NCBI GenBank assembly: GCA_028752905.1
Contig: JAQNBH010000002.1
Location: forward strand, 29,123,932 to 29,187,931
DNA length: 64,000 nt
From: Cladorhizidae sp. MBARI D1340-BT2
Taxonomy: Eukaryota; Porifera; Demospongiae; Poecilosclerida; Cladorhizidae
Direction of reading: 5' to 3'
Part shown: positions 15,301 through 27,300 of the stretch, piece by piece
Layout of the letters: every line of letters begins with the position of its first letter
Position numbering within the stretch: position 1 is the first letter of the stretch
Made by a program: the position numbers and the translations under genes
The notes under the pieces: generated by a model
The model's input: only the letters and a program-made list of their open reading frames with translations
Told to the model about the DNA's origin: nothing
Databases searched by the model: none

Positions 15301-18300
15301 AGATATATATAGAGACAGACATATATAGAGACATATATAGCAGACATATATAGAGACATATAGCAGACATATATAGCACATATATAGCAGACATATAGTA
15401 AATAGAGACATATGTCTCTATATAGCAGACATGTATAGCAGACATGTATAGCAGACATATATAGCAGACATATATAGCAGACATATAGAGACATATAGCA
15501 GACATATATAGAGACATATATAGCAGACATATACAGCAGACATATATAGCAGACATATATAGCAGACATATATAGCAGCATATATAGAGACATATATAGC
15601 AGACATATATAGAGACATATTGAGACATATATAGCAGACATATATAGAGACATATATAGACATATATAGCAGACATATATAGCAGACATATATAGCAGAC
15701 ATATATAGAGACATATATAGAGACATATATAGCAGACATATAATGAGACATATATAGAGACATATATAGCAGACATATATAGCAGACATATATAGAGACA
15801 TAGCAGACATGTATAGAGATATATAGCAGACATATATAGAGACATATATAGAGACATATATAGCAGACATATATAGAGACATATAGCAGACATATATAGC
15901 AGACATATATAGCAGAGACATATATAGAGACATATATAGAGACATATATAGCAGACATATATAGCACATATATAGAGACATATATAGCAGACATATATAG
16001 AGACATATATAGCAGTGTCCTCATGCACATATGGGATTTTTTTATTATATTTAATTATAATATATAGTTATAATTATATTTTGTGAACAATTTCTGCCTT
16101 TCCACCTGAAACACTTACGCAATTAACCCCCCCCCCCCCCCTCCCTTATTATAATTACTTATACGAGTAATGGGGATAAGAGTAATGGGGTAGAATAATT
16201 TTAGCATTTATATATACAATAATGTATATATATGAATATATGTATACCTTTCTTAGCCATGGTTATGTCAATATGAACTCCCCTTTGTTTACAGTATGCT
16301 ATCAAACGGTCCAATTCTTCCAGGTTGGAAGCATCTTTGTGTTGTCTGATGCGATCCTTCATGCTCACAAACTTGCTGTCCCTGACAGCCAAGTCAGTAA
16401 CATGCACCTGCTCCTCCTGCGAAACAAATCACAGCCAAACAGAGCAGATGTGATTGTATGCTTTCAATAAACTCTCAGTTGACATAACAAAATTACAATG
16501 TCCTTCTCAGCAATCAACTTGAATTTTACTCTCTCTATCTCGACATTTCTACTAGATCCTCTAGCCTCATCAACTTAAGTTTGACTCTCTTGACTCCCTT
16601 GATATTTTGAATAGATCCTCTAGCCTCATCAGGAATAAACTTGAATTTTACTCTCGCGATGTTTCGACTAGATGCTCTAGCCTTAATCATTATTCCTGAT
16701 GAAGGCTAGAGCATCTAGTCGAAACATCGAGAGAGTAAAATTCAAGTTGATTTTTGAGAAGGTCATTGTAAGTGTATACTCTGTACTCACAAACTTGTTG
16801 TCCCTAACAACCAAATCAGTAGCTTGCATCTGATTGCCCTGAGAAAAAATTAACAGCAAGACAGAGCTATGCATAATAGTGCCTGATTATACATTTTCCA
16901 CTCACAAACGTGCTGTCCCTAACAGCCAAATCAGTACTGTGTGCCTGGTGTTTCTAAGAAAGTGAACAGCAGTAAAACAATGCAGATAATACAATCCATA
17001 CTTAACTTCTTTGTTGTATTGTATTAGAACTAAACTTGGTGTGTGATATGTAGATTTAAAAAATTTAAAAAATGCCAGCAATACCACATGCAGAATGACC
17101 TATAGCTGGCAGCAGATGTGTAGAGGGAATCCTATACAGTGATCATGGTAAGAACTCATGGAATTGAAGCACGCTTGCATTCCCACTACAATTGCAAGCC
17201 TGACACACAGCAGCTGACATAGCTACAGTTCAGGTTTGTAGCTATATCTTTTACACAGCAATGCAGCGGAGCTGCAGACTTTCCTCTTAGCAGTTGTATA
17301 TAGATCCTGGGGATAATTTATTCAGAACCACCTAGAGTTATGCAGTTGCCTTTGGGCTTGATATTACATTTTACAAGTTTTGCATTTTACTAGTTTTGAT
17401 TATTTATTATCACCCTGCTATTGGGTTAATAAAATTAAATGCACCCCCCAGCACTCAGAGGGTTAAAGCATCTGTATGCATGTGGAAGAGCATGTGGAAG
17501 AAAGGAATGGCAGGTTCAGCCCGTCCAAGAGCCAGTGCACCTGTAGTGCCAAGCAGTTGAATTAAGAAAGATCATATTCTGTATCATTTGCATTCATTTT
17601 TGCACTAATGGAATGTTTTCTAAAAGTTAATGACGAAACTGAATTAAGTCAAAACTTAAAACTTAAAATGCATATTTAAATGACCTTCCACATAACTGCC
17701 AATGTCCACACCCCTGCAGTATTCTGCTCAGGATTTTTGTACGGATATGTCCTCAATGGAGTATATAGCAGACTAATGAACCATGATGGACTGCGTTTGT
17801 TTTGGTCTTGCATTCATCACTATGTCTACAGGTTGCAGGAGGTGCACTGGACTATATAGACTGTTACATGTGAATCAGTACAGTATCATGCAATGAGCAG
17901 AGCATAATACAGTTAACATATATTATATTTAAATTATACCGAAGCCTGAATGTTCATACAATATTATAGTGAATATAACTTTCTTGAAATATTTCATGGG
18001 TGAAGTAACTGTTTACAATGATGGTTCTGGAAGAAATGGTTTCATACACGCCAAGAGAGACCCTGTAGGTGAAAAGTGAGGGCTAAGCTACTATCTCGCC
18101 TAGGCACCGTGCTATTCCCTCAAGCCCAAGTCATTCTGCCTTAATGTGGCATTCACTCTTATGTTTCACTAAGCTCTGCCTTGTTAGAGTCATAGCTACA
18201 AGGCAAGTTTATCCAGGCTGCTCAGCCACTGGTAACCTGCATAGGCCTGCAATGCCATCCTTGCTATGCTTGTTTGAGATGCTAGGAACACCTTTGTCTC

Positions 18301-21300
18301 GAAGCCATGCTTCAGCATGACTCATTCGTGAGAAAAGAGTTGCTATACAGCTAAACTGCAAAGGGGGGGGAGGATATCTAGATTCTAACCAGCTCCAAAG
18401 ATTTAGGTAGGAGCCAGCTTATTTGTGTGTGCAGTGTAGACAGGCCTTCAGGTATCCTGTTTTGTTTTGCCAATCTACCAATCAACCGCTTCAGACTTCA
18501 TCAGGGCTGATTAAAAGATAATTTATCAAACCAATTTTTTTCCTCTCAACAAACTTTCAGTTGGCATTGTAATCACGTTCTTAATAACCTACTCACTCGA
18601 TGTCTTGACTATATGCTCTAGCCTTCATCAGGAAGGATATGCTCTAGCCTTCATCAGGAAGGATATGCTCTAGCCTTCATCAGGAAGGATATGCTCTAGC
18701 CTTTATCGGGAAGGATATGCTCTAGCCTTCATCAGGAAGGATATGCTCAAGCCTTCATCAGGAAGGCTATGCTCCAGCCTTCATCAGGAAGGATATGCTC
18801 TGGCCTTCATCACGAAAGATATGCTCTAGCCTTCATCAGGAAGAATATGCTCAAGCCTTCTTCAGGAAGGATATGCTCTAGTTTTCATCAGGAAGGCTAT
18901 GCTCAAGCCCACCAGGAAGGATATGCTCTAGCCTTCTTCAGTAAGGATATGCTCTAGCCTTCATCGCGAAGGATATGCTCAAGCCTTCATCAGGAAGGAT
19001 ATGCTCTAGCCTTCATCAGGAAGGATATGCTCTAGCCTTCATTAGGAAGGATATGCTCAAGCCTTCATCAGGAAGGATATGCTCAAGCCTTCATCAGGAA
19101 GGATATGCTCTAGCCTTCATCTGTAAGGATATGCTCTAGCCTTCATCGGGAAGGATATGCTCTAGCCTTCATCAGGAAGGATATGCTCAAGCCTTCATCA
19201 GGAAGGATATGCTCTAGCCTTCATCAGGAAGGATATGCTCAAGCCTTCATCAGGAAGGATTCTAGCCTTCATCTGTAAGGATATGCTCTAGCCTTCATTG
19301 GGAAGGATATGCTCTAGCCTTCATCAGGAAGGATATGCTCTAGCCTTCATCAGGAAGGATATGCTCAAGCCTTCATCAGGAAGGATATGCTCTAGCCTTC
19401 ATCAGGAAGGATATGCTCAAGCCTTCATTGGGAAGGACATTAATGAAGGCCAGAGCATCTAGCCAAAACGTCATGTGAGCAAATTTAAAGTCAATTACGT
19501 CACCAAGTATTACCTTAAGTAGTAAAGCAATCAATTGAATTACACCTTAAAATCACCTTCTCAATAATCAAATTCAAATTTTATTTACTCGACGTTTCGA
19601 CTAGATGCTCTAGCCTTCATCGGGAGCATCTACTTAGTTGAAACGTCGAATGAATAAAATTTGAAATTGATTATTAGGTGATTTTAATGTTATTATGTCA
19701 ACTGAGAGTTCATTGAGAGCATTGAACCACAGATTCTTCCATTAATGTAGTTGTAACAATAGTGGAAAATTCAAAAAGTAAATGTTCAGTCCATTATGTC
19801 TCGGCACTTTGCTGAAGTATATACATGTATATATAATTATATCTGTGTATAAATATATATATGTAAGAAAGTGATCAAATTGCTCAAAAATTGTCATCCA
19901 AGTTTAACTTTCTGATATCTACTAACACCTCAACTCAGCCCTCAGGTTCGGCCTGGATTTGACCGATTAACCCTATAGATGCCAATTGGCATCATGCGCG
20001 TGCAAACTTTGAATGGAGGTTGATGTCAATAGCAATTTTAGTGCATACGAGCCCACCAAAAGAATAGCTATGGAATACATGTACTTTCATACACTTCTCC
20101 AGCGTAGTATAACTATATATAATAAAATGCAAGGTTCCATTGGGCTTCCATAAGGATTTCTGCGAGGAAGGTCCTCAAGCATGGAGCTAGGTGGATTTCC
20201 TACTATTCAAGGGCACCGTAGCTGGTAGGGTGTTGTTAAAGTCCTGCCAGCCATGTGAGCAGCTAGAGCTCAAGGACACCATGTAGAGAGAGAGAGAGAA
20301 TGACCTAATTAATAAGATATTAATCCAACACCATAAAACAGGAAATTGTGTGTGGTGCAATTAAAGCAGGAGATTTTCATCTAGTATCAAGCAGGATGAA
20401 CATTTAACTGTTAGCTTTTAAGAAAATAAAAATAAATTATTGTGGTAAAATGCTGGTTAGAGCTCTGGAAGTAGTCCAATCTGTATTGATACGCATTAGT
20501 TATCAATCCAAGACCTACAAGTAAGCCTAAGAGGAAAGTCCGAGAAGAGCTCTCAGTAATGTAAGTTATAACTTTCAATGAGCTATTGTAGCAAGCTTAT
20601 ATAAACTAGCTTTCTATACCTAAAGCCTTATTGAACCAGCATGTCTTTATCCAGCACACTCTTGTTTAGTAAAACAAAAGCTGGTCACATGGAACAAACA
20701 AAAGCTTATAATGCACCAGAGCTTACATGTTAGGTTAGCCACTCTACTTACAGGTAAAGTGTTGTTACAACATCAGTTCAAGGCTGTAGCTACTACCATA
20801 GCTCTAGACCTAGCAGCTGCTGTGGGTCGTCTAGTCACATGTTTAGTGAACAAGACCCACAAATGAAAATTCACCGATTAACAACTAGATTTGTACAGAG
20901 CATTCTAGAGCGACTTTGGTTAGCTATGCTACTTATTGGTCTGGCGCTCTAACATAGCGCTCAGAGTTTCATGTGAAAGCTACAGCTATTAAGAGTAGCT
21001 AATATCCTACAACTGCTATTTGTCTAGTTTTATGGACTTATCTGATTGAGAGAGACCACCAATGATAAGTATGGAGCATTCACAACTGATGCACTAATGT
21101 TAAATGATGTGAGGAGGGTTGGGGTGGGTGGGAAGTGTTAGAGATCTGGTCATTGCTTTGTCTATATTAGATGCATGCTGCAGTCAGCAGTAACAGCTGC
21201 ATCATCCAGGGACCGATCATCAGAGTTTCTCCACTGGGAACATCGCATGTATTGATGAATCTCCTGGCAGCTCGTCTTGCTCAGGGGATTGGCTCCCCTG

Positions 21301-24300
21301 TCCACCCCAACAACAACCAATAAAGCAACCAGCATATTATGAGATCTATTTCATTGAGCATATATTATATATATATAGAGTTCAACTAGGTGTACAGGCC
21401 AATGTTCATTTAACAATCACATCTTTCATGACATCACAGCAAGATGATCAGTGGCCCAGATATTTTTGTAAGCATGGTGACTTCAAAACATTGCCCTAAC
21501 ACTCAATTAGGATTAGCCACTACTGTCAAATAGTTAGCACTGTGTAACAAAGGTAATGCACATCTACTGATACACTGTGTGGTATGCATGCATACACACA
21601 TACATATGCCAAGCTATCACGCTTAAAACTCTTTAACGGCAATAAGCGTATATATACGTCCATCATAATATTCATAACAAATCGATCGTTGAGTTATATA
21701 ACAAACTACAGACATGTTAAGAAAGCTAAATCCTTCCTCTATGCATGTGCAAAGAATTGGATAGTTTGAATCCCGGTAACCATGCTAGCCAAGCCTACTA
21801 ATTCAGACCGTTCACTCAGAGTGCAATTCCTACGCGATGTCGGCTCGACTAAGTTTAGACGATGTTCTTTCCCCGAGTTTTAGATGAAGATTTGGGCCTG
21901 TCTGAGGAAGAAACTAGCGATGAAGAAGGAGAAGGCATCTGTTCATACCTTGGACACAGCATTGAGCAACAAAAGACAGTACTGTCAATGGGAAGAGTGG
22001 TAGTGCCTGACCAACATTCTAGAGAGGCCAATGTTCCGATTCTCTCTCAGTTTATGGCTGATGAGGACAATACCATCGAGGAAGAAAACTCTAACAGTAA
22101 GTGTAGTTCTAGGCTAGGGCACAGGTTAGGGCTAAAAAAAAGTTGGTAGAGTATAGACTATCCCAGGTTGGCAGTCAGTGTATACAGCTACGTGCTGTAC
22201 TCTCATGTCCAGAGTACAGGATCAAGGAAGAGGGATTACCTTGCTTTCAGGTTGGAGTTAGCCAGAGAGTTAGTTGGAACTTTTTGCTCAAGGCAGCATG
22301 CTGGTCGTCCACACTCTGCTGAGTATAATCGGCTTGACAGACTGAACACTTCTCTGGGACACTGGCCACAGCATGCAGTCAAGAGGTGTGTGGTGTGCTC
22401 AGCAATTGGTAGGAAGCATGGAATTATCAATCAGCATGAGACAAAAATGCATTGTAGGCATTGCAAAGTATTTCTCTGTGTTACAGAGGAAAGAAATTGT
22501 TTTTATTCTTAGCATACACTGGTGGATTGAAACTGAAGTATCTCTTAGAATGTGTTGGTTGTTTGTCTGTCTTGTAGTATAAAAATATATTACCTTGCTG
22601 TAACATCATCAATGCTCATGAATATGATTGATCAAAGTCAAATATGCACATGGCTATCTCTGGTATGTTTCCCCAAACGGTAGCTAGACTAAAAGGGGTA
22701 ATAATTATGGTTCATAGTCGTAATGGTATGAAATTTCTATCATTATTACAATGGTCATCAGTTTGGTTAGTTACAATAACATTGTGGTTAATTTTCTATG
22801 ACAATTAATCATTACCACGATGTGCGTCTAACCCAGTACAGTACAAAGAACATGGTATATGGTTGCTATGGAGTTTGGTGATCCTGTGAATTAAAATAAT
22901 TTTTTGGGTTCATGTGGATCAATTTTTTAATAATTCTCTCCAAAAAAAAAAAATAAGGACCTGTTTGTACAAAAATTTCAACCACCTTAAATAATTCCCA
23001 CTACACTATAGCCAGTGGCAATTCTCACTCACTTGCATGTGTGCTGAGGGAGGTTTCTTCTTCCCCAAAATAATTTGATACTGACATTCTTCCAAAGGAG
23101 TTCGTTGTTTAGACTGAAGCCATTCTTTAGTGAAGCCAATAGCTGCCAACTCCTTCCTCATGGCAACCCTCTGTGCTCGGAAGGCAGTGTAACGTAACCT
23201 GCTGTCTGCAGTCTGCTGATGGTAATCTGCACAATGTAGAGGCAATGCCATCTATTCATCATGACAGTGCTTCACTCTGGCCAATCATCTACACGGTGTT
23301 AATATTACTACCCTCACATCTATGTGGAACTAAATATTCAAATCCTTCTTTGAAGTTAACTTAAAACTTGGATGTCTAGTAGCTCTCAATGTTAAGCAAC
23401 AACTCAATGTTAAGCAACAACTCAGTGTTATGTACCAACTGAATGTTAAGCACCAACTCAATGTTATATTAAGCACCAACTCAATGTTAAGCATTAACTC
23501 AATGTTAAGCACCAACTCAATACTAAGCACCAACTCAATGTTGAGAACCAACTCAATGTTAAGCACTAACTCAATGTTAAATATCAACTGAATGTTATGC
23601 AATAACTCAATGTTATGTTAAGCACCAACTCAATACTAAGCACCAACTCAATATTAAGTACCAACTGAATGTTAAGCACCAACTCTATGTCAAACTCGGT
23701 ATCATTGTTGCTTTGAACACACATTTTGCTTTGGGAATACCTCGTCCCACAAGTATAAAAAAACCTGTGCTTCCAAACTAGGGGTGTGGGAATAGCAACA
23801 TTTATTGCACACTTTTTAATGATTATGTAAATAGTGGCAGTCCCAAGTATGCCGCTGGATTGAGCTAAACGACTTTCAGTTCTTGTAATGGCACATAAAG
23901 AATTCCAGGTGTCTGTTGGTAAGACAGGGCACCAATAGAACGATCTGTCAAACATATACGTACTATATCAATTATGCATACATGCACCCAACACATACCC
24001 CCCCCCACCACACACACACACCGATGACACACCAATACTAATGCACAACATAATTATCCAACCCTGCTCGTGGGGTAATAATTGATGTATGAAAGAGACC
24101 CTGTCACTTGCAATGATAGATAATGCAGTGGCCATCTTGTACATACATGATGGCAGAAAAGCTAACAAGGGCTCAGTTTATGGCTTGAATTTCTTGTGAG
24201 AGACATGGGAAGAAGAGACGACTCTAGGCTAGCTCACTAGCCAACAGTTAAAGACTGAAGGGAACCTTTTTGAACATGTATTCAGATAATTCAATTTTGG

Positions 24301-27300
24301 AATGATTAAATGTCAATTCCAGACCCAGGAGAGATAATTACTATACAAAAATCCACTGAGCAATGCCCCCTTGTTCATTAGCAACAGGCAAGAGCGGATA
24401 TTTATTCAGTCACACACACACACATCTATGTCATTAATGCGTTAGCAATGACTTCGACTTCACAGGCACGTTATGTAGAGCTACTCCATCAAATTCACAA
24501 GGAATAATTCTCCTTTGGCACTCTCCTCGAAGTTTAGCCATAAAGCACTGCACAGGCATGCTATGTAGAGCTACCAACTTAGAAATCTTTTCAGTAACTC
24601 GAGACTCAAGATGAATGTTTTTATAACTTCCAGGAAAGTGCCATAGAATGGAACCAGTTGGAAATGAAGACCCACTTACATGCTTAGCTGTGTATATATA
24701 TATGTTTGTCTATCTGTAACACTGCTCTGAATGCTCAGCCAATGCCTTGTCATCCCAGGATTCACTCAGCCTTGACATTTCAATGCCATCTAGTATATTC
24801 CTATTTTCATTTATTTCCATACAACATGCAAACAAAAAATTAAATTGAAATTAAGCAGCATAGCAATGTTTTATCTGGTAAGGGATATTTCTTATCTCCG
24901 GTCATCTGCATTTTGTGTGTTCTTGGGGTTGGGAGAGGAGAGGTCATGTGTTGGTTTCTTTTTTCTGTTTCTAATATTATTTTTTTCTTGGGCTGGGAGG
25001 GGTGAGTTGGTGCTGTGATCGCTGAATTTATTTTATTTTATAGGAACTATAATTATACTAATTCTTGAGTCTGAGTGGCAATATTTACTATGGCATACCA
25101 CTACTGTGGAATAACTACTATATACTTTTTTTTTTGTACTAGATTGGTTTATCACAAAATCAAAGGCAATTAGAGTCTACACGTGTACCTCAGCCAGCAA
25201 GTGGCGATCCTTTACCATTTAGATTAAAAGGTGCACACTCCCTCCTGATGTCCAACTTTTACAGACATCGTGTATATATAGCATTGTCTTATGAGCCAAG
25301 CCATTTAGTTGAACATGTCTGTCTGGTGACTAAAGGCGTGTTTTGGGTGCAGGTGGAATGTGTTTTCAAGCTCACACATGCTGTGTTAATCAGGGGCAGA
25401 TTGGGGGTCCAAACCCCCCTCCCCCCTTCAGTCTAAAATTAATTATGTTCTTTAATGAACACATTACATGTGCTTAAGCTTAATTAAATACTTTCTTGTT
25501 CCATTGAGTGTAGTGGACAAAACATTTTTGCATGTAAGACTATAATATAGTTTGGGTAAAGTGCAAGTGGTTGGTGGTCTTAGAAATGTGCTGTGGCAAT
25601 TGGCAACCACATGTGCTACATTATCAGATCAGAACTCAGAGGCTAAAAATGAAGAGACTACGTCAGTGTTCCTTGTCATCCTTTGGAGTTACTTCTGGCT
25701 CTGAACATGACCATTCCATAAGTGATAGTTTATCAGACCCTAAGAGACTACATCAGTGCTCTTTCTCTTCTTCTGGAGATTCTTCAGGACCACATCAAGA
25801 GGTAACAAAAAGTAGCATTTCTGGCCCGGCTCATGCCAGTTCAGATATTGTATTGGATTAAGTGGGATGTGAGGTTATCATGAGACCTGAAGAAGGTGTT
25901 AAAGAAACTGACATTGTGTGCCAGTCCATTTCCTTCAGATTCTAATGATGCTAGTTCTTTGCAACAACTTTCATGGAAACAGGAAGTAGAAGTACAGGTA
26001 TCAATGATATTGGACTTGTTGCTTCTGGTAGTATACCAATCAGTTCCTTGTCAGATAGTTACAAACATGAATTTTTGAAGAGTGAAGGCAAACATTCAAA
26101 GTTTGCAACCTTTGAAGTGATAAAGAAGGGAAATAAACTACCATTAATGTTTCAGAAGTCATGGCTAAAAGAGTTCGAATGGTTGTCATTTTCACCCTCC
26201 ACATGAAGGAGGTTACTGTAAATATTGTGTACTGTTTGGACAAATTACGAAGGGTTATTTGGGAATTCTAGTGAAAAACCTTTCAACAATTTCAGCATAG
26301 TAAAGGGTAAAAAAGATGGGTATTTAACTAATCATGGGGATTTTCAATATCACCAAGATGCTTTACATGCTGCAAAATTATTCCTGGCGACATTCAAAAA
26401 TCCAGAAACCAGAATAGATTGTCAAATCCAGAAAATGTCTAACACAACCTCCAACCGAAATATACACATCCTCTCAGCTGTTGTTGATGCTGTTCAATTT
26501 TGCAGCATGCAGGGGCTTCCTACGCAGGGCCATAGAGAGAGCATGACATCAAATCCTTCTGGAAATAGAGGTAACTTTCTAGCTTTGCTCGAATATGTTG
26601 CCAAATACGATCCAATAATACGGGATCATCTTGAACTAGGAGAATAGAACCAGCAATACACATCTAAAGTAATACAAAATGAAATTATAAGTATTTTGGC
26701 AGATTTATTGCGTGAAAAGCCATTAAAAACCTCAAAATATTACATCGTTATGGCTGACGAGGTCACAGAGACAAGCATACAAATCAGGAAATTTTGTCTT
26801 TATGTATCCGATTTGTTGATCTTGGTCAAGCTCAGCCGCATATCCATGAAATATTTTTGGACTTTCTCCATATCGAAAGGGCTACTGGAGAAAACATTGC
26901 TGCTGGTATTATTGATCTTCTCAATTAGCATGATATTGAAGTTGACGATATGAGAGGACAGTCATATGATGGAACTTCAGCAATGGCTGGCACAAGTAGA
27001 GGGACTCAGGCTTTTATCTAGAAGAAGAATGCACTTGCTTTGAAAACTCATTGTCACTCACATGTTTTAAATTTGGCTGTAGCAAAATCATGCTCTATGC
27101 CTGATATTCGAAATACAATTGATGTCATAAATGAAGTGTATCTCTATTTTAATCTGTCTCCAAAGAGACAGCGATTTCTTGAGTTAATTTTTTACTCTTT
27201 TGCTCCAGAAAATAGAGTGTATAAACTGAAGGGTCTATGTAAAACTAGGTGGACAGAATAGAACTATAATTACCTTAGTTATTCTAAATCATGTTCTTGA

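Noticed and set aside
15239..16030. Three overlapping Tyr/Ile/Cys-rich open frames on the minus strand
   Set aside because: All three frames of one strand are open because the 12/13-bp unit lacks stops there; this is a repeat artefact.
23584..23955. Minus-strand open frame as an additional exon of the split gene
   Set aside because: Its downstream half is the 18-bp repeat, and the upstream half lacks a matching donor; an alternative frame is equally plausible, so no call was made.
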